Part shown: piece by piece, positions 46,177 through 55,192 of the stretch | Numbering within the stretch: position 1 is the first letter of the stretch | Layout of the letters: each line of letters begins with the position of its first letter | Assembly (NCBI RefSeq): GCF_019599045.1 | Contig: NZ_CP080623.1 | Location: forward strand, 3,060,501 to 3,124,500 | Direction: 5' to 3' | Origin: Roseovarius sp. SCSIO 43702 | Lineage (GTDB): Bacteria > Pseudomonadota > Alphaproteobacteria > Rhodobacterales > Rhodobacteraceae | DNA: 64,000 bases | Program-made: the position numbers and the translations under genes | The notes under the pieces: generated by a model | The model's input: the letters and a program-made list of their open reading frames with translations, nothing else | What the model was told of the DNA's origin: nothing | Databases searched by the model: none

Positions 46177-47502
46177 ATGCGTCTCTTTCCCATCCTGGCC
46201 GCCATCGCGGTTTCGGCGCTCATCTACGTCTTCGTGCTCGAACGCGACCTGCTCACCGGGGGCGCGGCGGACGAGGACGATGCGACCGCCGCGGTCTCGG
46301 ACGCGCCCGAGGTGAACGCCGACGCGCCGGAGGACGGCTCACCCTCCCTCCCCGGTGTCGTGGTTCAGCGATCCACCGCGCGCGAGATCGACAGCGCGGT
46401 CATCCTGCGCGGCCAGACCGAGGCCGACCGCCAGGTCGAGGTGCGCGCCGAAACCTCCGGACAGGTCATCTCCGAGCCGCTGCGCAAGGGGACGTTCGTC
46501 GAAGCCGGGCAAGAGCTTTGCCGTCTCGACCCCGGCACCCGCGCGGCAAGCCAGGCCGAGGCCCGCGCGCGGCTGGCCGAGGCGCTGTCCCGCCTTCCCG
46601 AGGCCCGCGCCAAGGTACCCGAAGCCAAGGCCCGCGTATCCGAAGCCATGGCCCGCGTGGAAGAGGCCAAGTCCCGCCTCAACGAGGCCCGCATCAACCA
46701 GAACGCCGCCCAGAAGCTCAGCGAGGACGGGTTCGCCTCCGAAACCCGCGTCGCCGCCACCGAGGCCGCGGTGCGCGGCGCCGAGGCGGCGCTGGTCAGC
46801 GCCGAGGCCGGGCTGGAGACCGCGCGCGCAGGGGTCGAAGGCGCGGCCGCGGGGATCGAGGCCGCCAAGTCCGGCGTCGAAAGCGCCCGCGCCGCCGTTG
46901 CCGCCGCCGACAGGGAAGTGGAACGTCTGACCATGACGGCGCCCTTCGCAGGCCTTCTCGAATCCGACACCGCCGAATTGGGCGCGCTTCTGCAACCCGG
47001 GGCGCTCTGCGCCACGGTGATACAGCTCGACCCGATCATCCTGGTCGGCTTCGTCCCGGAAACCGCCGTCGCGCGTGTCGAACTCGGCGCCCGCGCCGGG
47101 GCGCGGCTGGCCTCGGGTCAGCGGACCGAGGGCACCGTCACCTTCCTGTCGCGCGCCGCCGACAGCACGACCCGCACCTTCCGCGTCGAGATCGAGGTGC
47201 CGAATCCCGATCTCGCCATCCGCGACGGCCAGACCGCCGAGATCATCATCGAGGCCGAGGGGCAGATGGCCCATCTCCTCCCGCAATCCGTGCTGACCCT
47301 CGATGACGAGGGCGATCTCGGCGTGCGCGTCGTGACCGAGGCCGAGGAGGCCCGGTTCATCCCCGTCACGCTTCTGCGCGATACGCCTGAAGGCGTGTGG
47401 CTGGCCGGTCTGCCCGACACGGCGAACGTGATCGTCGTCGGACAGGAATACGTGACCGACGGCGTGCGCGTTCAGGCCGCCTTCGCGGAGGCGGCCGAAT
47501 GA
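46177..47502 (+). CDS. RND efflux periplasmic adaptor (membrane fusion protein)
   Basis: A 441-aa protein that links an inner-membrane RND pump to an outer-membrane channel. One N-terminal hydrophobic segment (ILAAIAVSALIYVFVL) anchors or exports it. The lipoyl-type half motif (EVRAETSGQVISEPLRKG) precedes a very Ala/Glu/Arg-rich alpha-helical hairpin (about 125-245), then the second half motif (TMTAPFAGLLES). The ATG at 46177 has AAGG in front; ATG 46126/46129 is an alternative. The stop overlaps the pump start. Confidence 0.9.
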   Translation: MRLFPILAAIAVSALIYVFVLERDLLTGGAADEDDATAAVSDAPEVNADAPEDGSPSLPGVVVQRSTAREIDSAVILRGQTEADRQVEVRAETSGQVISEPLRKGTFVEAGQELCRLDPGTRAASQAEARARLAEALSRLPEARAKVPEAKARVSEAMARVEEAKSRLNEARINQNAAQKLSEDGFASETRVAATEAAVRGAEAALVSAEAGLETARAGVEGAAAGIEAAKSGVESARAAVAAADREVERLTMTAPFAGLLESDTAELGALLQPGALCATVIQLDPIILVGFVPETAVARVELGARAGARLASGQRTEGTVTFLSRAADSTTRTFRVEIEVPNPDLAIRDGQTAEIIIEAEGQMAHLLPQSVLTLDDEGDLGVRVVTEAEEARFIPVTLLRDTPEGVWLAGLPDTANVIVVGQEYVTDGVRVQAAFAEAAE

Positions 47503-50500
47503 CCGGCATCGTCGATTGGGCCGCGGCTCGCGCCCGCATGGTGCTGGCCTTCATCGTGCTTTCGGTGATCGCGGGCACGCTGGCCTATGTGAGCCTTCCC
47601 AAGGAGGGCGAGCCCGACATCGAGATCCCGGCGCTTTTCGTCTCGGTCCCCTTCCCCGGCATTTCCGCCGAGGACAGCGAGACCCTGCTCGTCAAGGTCA
47701 TGGAAACCGAGCTGTCCGATCTCGACGGCCTCAAGGAAATGTCGGGCACCGCCGCCGAAGGCTATGCCGGCGTCGCGCTCGAATTCGAGTTCGGCTGGGA
47801 CAAGACCCGTATCATGGCCGATGTCCGCGACGCGATGAGCACGGCGGAGTCGAAATTCCCCGATGGCTACGAGAAATACTCGATCAACGAGATCAATTTC
47901 TCGGAATTCCCGATCCTCGTCGTCAATCTCTCCGGCGCCGTGCCGGAACGCACCATGGCGCGCATCGCGAGGGATCTTCAGGACCGGCTCGAGGCGCTGG
48001 AGCCGGTTCTCGAGGCCGGAATCGCCGGCAATCGCGACGAGATGGTCGAGGTCGTGATCGACCCCCTGCGCCTCGAGGCCTACAACGTCACCGCAGGCGA
48101 GCTGATAAGCGTTGTGCAGAACAACAATCAGCTCATCGCGGCGGGCGAGATCGAAAGCGATACCGGCGCCTTCGCGGTCAAGATCCCCTCCTCCTTCGAC
48201 GAGACCCGCGACATCTACGACCTGCCGGTCAAGACCAACGGCGACCGCGTGGTGACGTTGGGCGATCTCGCACGGATCAACCTGACTTTCGAAGATCGGA
48301 CAGGCACCGCGCGCTTCAACGGCTCCGACACGGTCGCGCTCCAGGTCGTGAAGCGCAAGGGTTTCAACATCATCGACACCGCTGCGCTGGTGCGCGAAAC
48401 GGTCGAAGAGGCGCGCGCGGCCTGGCCCGAGCAGATGCGGGCGACCGTCTCGGTCGGCACCTCGGGGGATCAGTCGCGCACCGTGGAATCCATGGTGAAA
48501 CAGCTCGAAGGATCGGTCCTCACCGCCATCGCGCTCGTGATGATCGTCATGCTGGCCGCGCTCGGCATCCGCCCTTCCCTGCTCGTGGGCTTCGCGATCC
48601 CGACCTCCTTCCTGCTCTGCTTCGCGCTTCTGGCGGTGATGGGGGTCACGGTTTCGAACATGGTGATGTTCGGCCTCATCCTCGCGGTGGGGATGCTGGT
48701 GGACGGGGCCATCGTCGTTGTCGAATACGCCGACAAACGCATTTCCGAAGGCTCGGGCCCCATGCACGCCTATGTCGAGGCCGCCAAGCGCATGTTCTGG
48801 CCGGTGGTCAGTTCCACAGCGACCACGCTCTGCGCCTTCCTGCCGATGCTCTTCTGGCCCGGCGTGCCGGGCGAGTTCATGGGGATGCTGCCCGTCACGC
48901 TCATCTTCGTGCTGTCGGCCTCGCTTCTCGTGGCGCTCGTCTATCTTCCGGTGGTCGGCGGCGTGACCGGTCGGCTCGAACGCTGGTTGAGCGAGCGCAC
49001 CGAGGTGATCGCGTCGGGCTACTGGCTCTGGCACCTGCTCCTCTTCCCGCTCGCGGCCGTGGCGGTGGCGGTTTCGGCCCGCGCGGTTCCGGCGCTCATG
49101 GCGCTTGTCGCATCGCTCTTCACTTCGATGGAGATGAGCGCCATCCTGGTCTCGGTCATTCCCACGCTGCTCGGTGCGTTCGTCACGCTCCTCGCTGTCC
49201 TCGTCTTCGCCGCGATGGGTCTCGGCGGGGCCCTTGCGCTGCTGCTGGGGCTCGGCGCCGTCTTCACCCGCCTTCGCCGGGCACTGGCACGGCTTCGCCA
49301 GTGGCTTTTCCCGCCGCGCCCCGACCGCGTGACCACCGGACCGCAACGCACTCCCTTCGGGCGCTTCATCCACCTCATCGCCGGCAATCCCGTGGGGCCG
49401 CTCGTGGCCTTCGCGGCCGTCTTCGTGATCGTCGGCACGACGCTCATCTTCTACATGGGCAACAATCGCGGGGTCGAGTTCTTCGTGGAATCCGAACCCG
49501 AGAACGCCATCGTCTATGTCCGCGCGCGGGGCAATCTCTCGCTCGAGCAGAAGGACGACCTCGTCGCGCAGGTCGAGGACATCGTCATCCAGCACCCCAA
49601 CGTGAAAAGCGCCTTCGCCTTCGCGGGCGACGGCGGGCTCGACAACAACACTGGCGGCGCGCAGCCGCCACGCGACACCATCGGGCAGGTCCAGCTCGAG
49701 CTTCTGCCCTGGGAGGATCGGCCGACCACGCGCGAGACGTGGTTCACCATTCCGCTCCTCGACATCGACGTCACGCGCGAGATCTCGGCGCCGGAAACCG
49801 ATGGCGACCGAACCATCGCCGAACTGACGGCCGAGCTGTCGCGCCTTCCCGGCATCCGCATCGAGATCCTCGCGCTCGAGCGCGGTCCGGCCTCGGCCAA
49901 GCCCGTCCACCTGCGTCTCAAGGGCGACGACTGGAACGCGCTCGTCGCCGCGACCGAAATGGCGCGCGCCAGGTTCGACGAGACCCGCGGTCTCACCCTC
50001 GTCGAGGATACGCTGCCCCTCCCGGCCATCGACTGGCAGATCGACGTCGATGTCGAGAAGGCCGGCCGCTTCGGCGCCGACGTGGCGACCGTGGGCGCGA
50101 TGGTGCAGCTCGTCACGCGCGGCATCCTGCTCGACACGATGCGGGTCGACACCAGCGACGAGGAAATCGACATCCGCGTCCGCCTCCCCGAGAAGGATCG
50201 CGTGCTCTCGACGCTCGACACGCTCAAGGTGCGCACCGCCGACGGGCTCATTCCCCTGTCGAATTTCATCACCCGCAAGCCCGTCGCCGGCCTCGCCCAG
50301 ATCGACCGCGTCGATCAGACCCGCTATTTCGACGTCAAGGCCGGCGTGACCGACGGGCTGACCCGAACCGCGATCGACGCCAAGGGCAACGAGGCCACCG
50401 TGCCAATCAACCCCAACGAACGGATCGAACACCTGACCGAGTGGCTCGAGTCGGGCGTGCTTCCGCCCGGCATCTCCTACGAGTGGACCGGCGATCAGGA

Positions 50501-51236
50501 GGATCAGGCTGAATCCGGCGCCTTCCTCCAAAAGGCGTTCATGGGCGCGCTCGGCCTCATGTTCATCATCCTGCTTGCGCAGTTCAACTCGATCTTCAAC
50601 TCCGTGCTGGTGCTTCTGGCGGTCGTGCTTTCGACCACGGGCGTTCTGATCGGCATGATGGTCATGAACCAGCCCTTCTCCATCATCATGACCGGCACGG
50701 GGATCGTGGCCCTGGCCGGGATCGTGGTGAACAACAACATCGTGCTGATCGACACCTACCAGGATTACGCGCGCTACATGCCCCGGACCGAGGCCATCAC
50801 CCGCACGGCGCAGGACCGTATCCGCCCCGTCCTCCTGACCACCGTGACCACGATGGCGGGTCTCGCGCCCATGATGTTCGGCCTCAGCCTCGACTTCATC
50901 GGCGGCGGCTACACGTTCAATTCGCCCACCTCGCTCTGGTGGAAGCAACTTGCCACGGCGGTCGTGTTCGGGCTCGGGATCGCGACCATGCTCACGCTCA
51001 TCTTCACGCCCTCCATGCTGGCGCTGAGGGCCTGGACGACGACCTACCTGATGTGGTTCTCGCACCTCTTGGCCGCGCTCTCGATGGGCCGCAGCAGCCG
51101 CGCCGCGCGGGATCTCGCCTTGTCGCGCACCGCCCGTCGCGCCACGCTGACCGAGGTTATCTGGGACATCGAGGCACCCGGCCGGGACACGGCCCGCACC
51201 GAGCCTGCCGGAAAACCGCTCCGCGCCGCGGAATAA
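47499..51236 (+). CDS. RND efflux transporter permease with extra membrane insert
   Basis: A 1245-aa inner-membrane proton-driven pump of the AcrB type. TM1 is at 10-28. TM2-6 lie near 330-500 with the proton-relay helix GMLVDGAIVVVEYAD (one Asp, where AcrB has two). The second half has the standard LMFIILLAQFNSIFNSVLVLL and ALAGIVVNNNIVLIDTYQDYAR helices. It is about 200 residues longer than usual because of a hydrophobic insert at about 505-615 and a 60-residue C-terminal tail. It is translationally coupled to the adaptor (ATGA). No TolC gene is nearby. Substrate unknown. Confidence 0.92.
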   Translation: MTGIVDWAAARARMVLAFIVLSVIAGTLAYVSLPKEGEPDIEIPALFVSVPFPGISAEDSETLLVKVMETELSDLDGLKEMSGTAAEGYAGVALEFEFGWDKTRIMADVRDAMSTAESKFPDGYEKYSINEINFSEFPILVVNLSGAVPERTMARIARDLQDRLEALEPVLEAGIAGNRDEMVEVVIDPLRLEAYNVTAGELISVVQNNNQLIAAGEIESDTGAFAVKIPSSFDETRDIYDLPVKTNGDRVVTLGDLARINLTFEDRTGTARFNGSDTVALQVVKRKGFNIIDTAALVRETVEEARAAWPEQMRATVSVGTSGDQSRTVESMVKQLEGSVLTAIALVMIVMLAALGIRPSLLVGFAIPTSFLLCFALLAVMGVTVSNMVMFGLILAVGMLVDGAIVVVEYADKRISEGSGPMHAYVEAAKRMFWPVVSSTATTLCAFLPMLFWPGVPGEFMGMLPVTLIFVLSASLLVALVYLPVVGGVTGRLERWLSERTEVIASGYWLWHLLLFPLAAVAVAVSARAVPALMALVASLFTSMEMSAILVSVIPTLLGAFVTLLAVLVFAAMGLGGALALLLGLGAVFTRLRRALARLRQWLFPPRPDRVTTGPQRTPFGRFIHLIAGNPVGPLVAFAAVFVIVGTTLIFYMGNNRGVEFFVESEPENAIVYVRARGNLSLEQKDDLVAQVEDIVIQHPNVKSAFAFAGDGGLDNNTGGAQPPRDTIGQVQLELLPWEDRPTTRETWFTIPLLDIDVTREISAPETDGDRTIAELTAELSRLPGIRIEILALERGPASAKPVHLRLKGDDWNALVAATEMARARFDETRGLTLVEDTLPLPAIDWQIDVDVEKAGRFGADVATVGAMVQLVTRGILLDTMRVDTSDEEIDIRVRLPEKDRVLSTLDTLKVRTADGLIPLSNFITRKPVAGLAQIDRVDQTRYFDVKAGVTDGLTRTAIDAKGNEATVPINPNERIEHLTEWLESGVLPPGISYEWTGDQEDQAESGAFLQKAFMGALGLMFIILLAQFNSIFNSVLVLLAVVLSTTGVLIGMMVMNQPFSIIMTGTGIVALAGIVVNNNIVLIDTYQDYARYMPRTEAITRTAQDRIRPVLLTTVTTMAGLAPMMFGLSLDFIGGGYTFNSPTSLWWKQLATAVVFGLGIATMLTLIFTPSMLALRAWTTTYLMWFSHLLAALSMGRSSRAARDLALSRTARRATLTEVIWDIEAPGRDTARTEPAGKPLRAAE

Positions 51237-51264
51237 GTCGGAACCACGCGCGCGATTCGGTCGC

Positions 51265-51284
51265 AAATGTGGCAGCTTTGTGGC
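51265..51284 (+). promoter_or_regulatory. Tandem TGTGGC half-sites (second copy)
   Basis: AAATGTGGCAG-CTT-TGTGGC: two TGTGGC half-sites with starts 11 bp apart, the same layout as the minus-strand copy at 12910-12929; the 10-bp ATGTGGCAG-containing core and second half-site are identical. Confidence 0.35.
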
Positions 51285-51465
51285 CCGCCTGCGCGCGATT
51301 GCCTCCGGCTTTCGAAACAATGCGTTCTGCCGGGCGTGTCTTGTTTCCTGATTCCTGCCAAATCTGGCCTAAATTCGACAAATGCTTGGCGAACGCCGCG
51401 CGCTGGCGTATTCAGGTATCAACCAACAAGACGTTGAAGTTACCGGACCCTCCAGACCGGATCCA

Positions 51466-51500
51466 ACGGCCCGCGCCTCTCTCGCGGGTCGTTTTCGTTT
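51466..51500 (+). terminator. Rho-independent terminator
   Basis: Stem of CCCGCG / CGCGGG extended by ACG/CGT with one bulge on each side, loop CCTCTCT, followed by TTTTCGTTT. Clear plus-strand polarity. Confidence 0.75.
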
Positions 51501-51520
51501 GCGCCGTGCGATCTTCCCGC

Positions 51521-51871
51521 TCACCGGTTCCCGGCCTCACCCCGCGCGCGCGCCTCCGGATCGAGCGCCTCCCAACACGCGGCATAGCTGCTGTTCTTCG
51601 GGTGTTTCCCGCCCTCGTCGGGCGCGCCGTCCTTCCACCAGACCGGACCGCGCTCGCCCAGCCTCCGTTTCGCCTCGTCCACGCGGGCGCGCGCCTCGCG
51701 CTCCTCGGTCGCAGTCGTCGCCTGCCCCACCGCGCGCCGCGCCTGCATCAAGGCCTTCACCGCGGCCCGGCGCTCGCTGTCGTCAAGGCGCGGATCGGTC
51801 CTGCGCCACAGCCGTCCCCGCGCCACGAAATAGCGTCCGTCGGGCGTTTCGGGGTAATCCTTGCGGCTCAC
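51521..51871 (-). CDS. Small hypothetical protein coupled to the Atm1-type exporter
   Basis: A 116-aa hydrophilic protein starting MSRKDYPETPDGRYFVARGRLWRRTDPRLD and ending in a GPVWWKDGAPDEGGKHPKN region. I have the impression that this type recurs in proteobacteria but cannot name a family. No signal or membrane segment is present. Its ATG overlaps the exporter stop (51868-51871), so it is translated with it. Confidence 0.7.
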   Translation of the reverse strand: MSRKDYPETPDGRYFVARGRLWRRTDPRLDDSERRAAVKALMQARRAVGQATTATEEREARARVDEAKRRLGERGPVWWKDGAPDEGGKHPKNSSYAACWEALDPEARARGEAGNR

Positions 51872-53679
51872 GCCGCGCGCTCCGCCGCCTGCGTCCGCCA
51901 GAGCGCGGCGTATGGCCCACCGCGCGCGAGAAGCTGGGCATGCGTGCCGTCCTCGACGATGCGCCCCTCCTCCAGCACGATGATCCGGTCCGCATCGGCG
52001 ATGGTCGACAGGCGATGCGCGATGGTGATTGCCGTGCGTCCCTCGGTCGCGCGTCTCAGCGCGTCCTGGATGTCACGCTCCGTTTCGCTGTCAAGCGCGC
52101 TCGTCGCCTCGTCCAGAAGCAGGATCGGCGGATCCTTGAGCAGGGTCCGCGCGATCCCAACCCGCTGCTTCTCCCCGCCCGAGAGCTTCAGACCGCGTTC
52201 GCCGACCTGCGTGTCATAGCCTTCGGGAAGGCCGAGGATGAAATCGTGGATCTGCGCATCCTTCGCCGCCGCCACGATCTCCTCGTCGCTGGCGCCCACG
52301 CGGCCGTACCCGATGTTGTAACCTATCGTGTCGTTGAAAAGGACCGTGTCCTGTGGCACCACGCCCACGGCCTCGTGCACGCTCTCCTGCGTCACCTCGC
52401 GCAGATCCTGCCCGTCGATCCGGATCGCGCCCGATTGCACGTCATAGAACCGGAACAGAAGCCGCCCGATGGTCGACTTGCCCGATCCCGACGGCCCCAC
52501 GATCGCCACGGTCTGACCGGCACCGACCTCGAAGCTCACGCCCTTGAGGATCTCGCGCTCCGGATCATACCCGAAGTGCACGTCCTCGAACCGCACGACC
52601 CCGTCGCGCACCTCGAGCGGCCGGGCATCCCGGCGGTCGGTCACGTCAGGCGGCTGATCCAGCAGGCCGAACATCTCGCCCATGTCGACGAGGCTCTGGC
52701 GTATCTCGCGATAGACGGTGCCGAGGAAATTGAGCGGCATGGTGATCTGGACCATGTAGGCGTTGACCATGACGAAATCACCCACCGTCAGATCGCCCGC
52801 CTGCACGCCCAGCGCCGCCATCACCATGACCGCCACCAGGCCCGACGTGATGAGGACGGATTGCCCGAAATTCAGGAAGGAGAGGGAATAGGCCGTCTGG
52901 AGCGCCGCTCGCTGATAGCCCGCCATCGCGCGATCGTACCGTTCGGCCTCCCAGCCCTCGGCACCGAAATACTTCACCGTCTCATAGTTGAGCAGGCTGT
53001 CGATCGCCTTCTGGTTGGCGTCGGTGTCCTGGTCGTTCATTTCGCGCCGCAACCGCACGCGCCATTCCGTCACCTTGAACGTGAACGCCACGTAGGCCGC
53101 GATGACCACCGCCACGACGACCAGGTACCAGACGTCGAAGGCCAGCCAAAGCACCACGCTGATCATCAGCAGTTCCAGGATGAGCGGCCCGACCGAGAAA
53201 AGCAGGAAGCGGAGCAGGAACTCGACCCCCTTCACGCCCCGTTCGATGATCCGGCTGAGACCGCCCGTCTTGCGCGTGATGTGATAGCGCATCGACATGG
53301 CGTGGATATGGGTAAAGGTCCGAAGCGCAAGCTTGCGAAGCGCCCGTTGCGCGACCTTGGCGAATACCGCGTCGCGCAACTGCTGGAAACCCACGTTCAT
53401 CAGCCGCGCCACCCCGTAGGCCACGGTCAGGCCCACGGCCCCCGCTCCCAGCATCCACGCGGCGCTCTGCCCCTCGCCCGAAAGGCTGTCGACGGCGGCC
53501 TTGTAGAAGAACGGCGTCGCCACCGCGATGAGCTTGGCGACGACCAGCGTGATCAGCGCGAAGATCACGCGCGCCTTGATCCCCGGCTCCCCCTCCGGCC
53601 AGAGATAGGGGGCGACACGCCGGATCACGCGCCATCCTCCGGCGGGCAATTCGGGCTCGGGCGCTTCGGTCTGGCTCAT
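51868..53679 (-). CDS. Atm1-type ABC exporter (heavy-metal/thiol ABC transporter)
   Basis: A 603-aa half-transporter with six membrane helices (about 35-320) and an ATPase domain. Walker A GPSGSGKST, signature LSGGEKQR and Walker B ILLLDEAT are intact. The segments TGGLSRIIERGVKGVEFLLRF and NYETVKYFGAEGWEAERYD are typical of Atm1/HMT1 proteins, which export glutathione-linked species needed for iron-sulfur or metal homeostasis. It is coupled by overlap to the small gene downstream. Confidence 0.9.
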   Translation of the reverse strand: MSQTEAPEPELPAGGWRVIRRVAPYLWPEGEPGIKARVIFALITLVVAKLIAVATPFFYKAAVDSLSGEGQSAAWMLGAGAVGLTVAYGVARLMNVGFQQLRDAVFAKVAQRALRKLALRTFTHIHAMSMRYHITRKTGGLSRIIERGVKGVEFLLRFLLFSVGPLILELLMISVVLWLAFDVWYLVVVAVVIAAYVAFTFKVTEWRVRLRREMNDQDTDANQKAIDSLLNYETVKYFGAEGWEAERYDRAMAGYQRAALQTAYSLSFLNFGQSVLITSGLVAVMVMAALGVQAGDLTVGDFVMVNAYMVQITMPLNFLGTVYREIRQSLVDMGEMFGLLDQPPDVTDRRDARPLEVRDGVVRFEDVHFGYDPEREILKGVSFEVGAGQTVAIVGPSGSGKSTIGRLLFRFYDVQSGAIRIDGQDLREVTQESVHEAVGVVPQDTVLFNDTIGYNIGYGRVGASDEEIVAAAKDAQIHDFILGLPEGYDTQVGERGLKLSGGEKQRVGIARTLLKDPPILLLDEATSALDSETERDIQDALRRATEGRTAITIAHRLSTIADADRIIVLEEGRIVEDGTHAQLLARGGPYAALWRTQAAERAA

Positions 53680-53769
53680 CGGTGTCGCTTCCTCGGGGCG
53701 TCAAACCCCCGAGATAGTCCGCTCCGCCCCGCTTGGCCAGAGCGCCGGGCGTTCCCCGTCAGGATCACC

Positions 53770-55029
53770 TCATTCGGGCAGGCTGAACACCTGGCCGGGA
53801 TAGATCAGGTCGGGGTCGCGGATGCGGTCGCGATTGGCCTCGAAGACGCGCACGTAAAGAATGCCCTCGCCATAGCGGTCCCGCGAAATCGCCCAGAGCG
53901 TCGATCCCGGTTGCACGGTCACGACGTCGACGCGGGTTCCGCCCGGCTCAACTCCGGCGGCCTCGGCGCGGGCTTCGGCCTCGGCGATCACCGCCTCGTC
54001 CTCGCGTTTGAACGGCGTCTCCACGCGGGAGGTCACGCGCCCTTCGTCCGTCACCTCGTCGATCCGCAGGGTATAGACGCCCGTATCGACCTCGGGCAGG
54101 TCCGAGCGCCAGCGTCCATCCGCCGCGATGCGCGACGTGGTGATCGGCGTGTTGTCGAGATAGACGCGCACGAAGGCGCCGCCTTGCCCCCGTCCGGCCA
54201 ACTGAACCTCGCCTTGCGCGTCATAGGTGATCGCGTCGAGTGCCACCTGGCTCAGGACCTGCGGCGCGCCCGCCGGCTGAAGAACCTCCACACCGTCCTC
54301 GTCGGCCATCAGAACCGTCTGCCCGGCGCGCTTCGTGGCGTCGGTCACGAGCTCGGCCTCCCCCTCCGCCTCGTCTTCCACCGTCCCGGTTCCGACCTCG
54401 GCCGCTTGCACCTCGGCGGCTTCGCTCTCTTCGCCCGCGATGTCATGCGCGCCCGGCTCGGCCCGATCGCGCGGCGGCGCCTCTTCCTCCGATGCCACCG
54501 GCTCGATCTCGGGCGGGGTCGGCGCGACGATCACCTCCTCGCGCGACAGGATCTCGCTCTCCTCGCCCTCGCGGCTCATGCGCAGCGCAAGAATTCGCGG
54601 CGTGTCCGACGGGGCAAGCGTCACGAACTCGGCAAACTCGCCCCCCGCGCCAAGCGTCGCATCGGCAAGCTCGGCGCCATCGAGCATGATCGTGGTGCGC
54701 CACCCCTCCGTGGCACGCCCGGCCACAAGCGCGCTGCCGTCGGGCTCCAGGCGGAAAAGGCTGATCTCAGGTGGCGCGGGCATGTCGGGTGTCGCCACGG
54801 CGTCGGTCCCCGACGTTTGCGCGGCCTCGCCACTCTCGCCGCTCTCGTCTGTCTGGATCGCGGTCTCGGACGGAACCGACGGCACCGCCGCCTCCTGATC
54901 GCCGCCGTCGGGCCGCAGATCCGGCACCACACCGCTCAGTACGAGACCGGCCGCGATGACCACCGCGACGGCCACGCCCCCCAGCGCCGCCATTGCCCGT
55001 CCACCGGCCGTCCCTGCGATCTTGCTCAT
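53770..55029 (-). CDS. LysM domain protein, membrane-anchored
   Basis: A 419-aa protein. One N-terminal helix (residues 13-34) anchors it in the inner membrane. A long low-complexity Glu/Ala/Pro region contains two Ig-like segments (ALVAGRATEGWRTTIMLDG and GEVQLAGRGQGGAFVRVYLDN), and a C-terminal LysM domain (about 367-419: VQPGSTLWAISRDRYGEG to IYPGQVFSLPE) binds peptidoglycan. Its role is probably structural in the envelope. Confidence 0.87.
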   Translation of the reverse strand: MSKIAGTAGGRAMAALGGVAVAVVIAAGLVLSGVVPDLRPDGGDQEAAVPSVPSETAIQTDESGESGEAAQTSGTDAVATPDMPAPPEISLFRLEPDGSALVAGRATEGWRTTIMLDGAELADATLGAGGEFAEFVTLAPSDTPRILALRMSREGEESEILSREEVIVAPTPPEIEPVASEEEAPPRDRAEPGAHDIAGEESEAAEVQAAEVGTGTVEDEAEGEAELVTDATKRAGQTVLMADEDGVEVLQPAGAPQVLSQVALDAITYDAQGEVQLAGRGQGGAFVRVYLDNTPITTSRIAADGRWRSDLPEVDTGVYTLRIDEVTDEGRVTSRVETPFKREDEAVIAEAEARAEAAGVEPGGTRVDVVTVQPGSTLWAISRDRYGEGILYVRVFEANRDRIRDPDLIYPGQVFSLPE

Positions 55030-55125
55030 CTCTTTCCCGCTCCCGATTGGGCGAGACTACCAATCGCGGAAACGCCGGTCAAAAGCCGGCGAGGAAGAGG
55101 AGCGGCGATCATCGACGTATGATGT

Positions 55126-55156
55126 AAAAAAGCCCGGCCAAAATGCTCGGCCGGGC
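55126..55156 (-). terminator. Rho-independent terminator of sodB
   Basis: Eight-bp stem GCCCGGCC / GGCCGGGC, 9-nt loop, and six T on the minus strand. It lies 37 bp after the sodB stop. Confidence 0.88.
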
Positions 55157-55192
55157 CCCTCTCACCCTCTCGGAATGTCGCAGGACATGCGC

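Larger units (their letters stand above)
51237..51520 (+). other. Non-coding region with a terminator; possible small RNA
   Basis: 284 bp after the pump gene. It holds a tandem TGTGGC motif at 51265-51284 matching the one before the carboxypeptidase gene, a low-GC stretch near 51340-51385, and a good terminator at 51466-51500, 230 bp from the pump stop. The genes beyond run the other way. A short independent transcript of roughly 100-150 nt is possible. Confidence 0.35.

Noticed and set aside
47472-51320. 1282-codon open frame on the minus strand across the RND pump gene
   Set aside because: Fully antisense to a clear pump gene; the sequence is His/Arg/Asp-rich as expected from reverse reading of GC-biased codons, with no domain.
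51237-51500. Considered as tmRNA or tRNA
   Set aside because: No cloverleaf, T-loop GTTCGA or tag-peptide frame could be found.
51382-55122. 1246-codon plus-strand open frame
   Set aside because: Antisense to the exporter, the small coupled gene and the LysM gene, all of which have real motifs. Arg/His/Pro-rich shadow.
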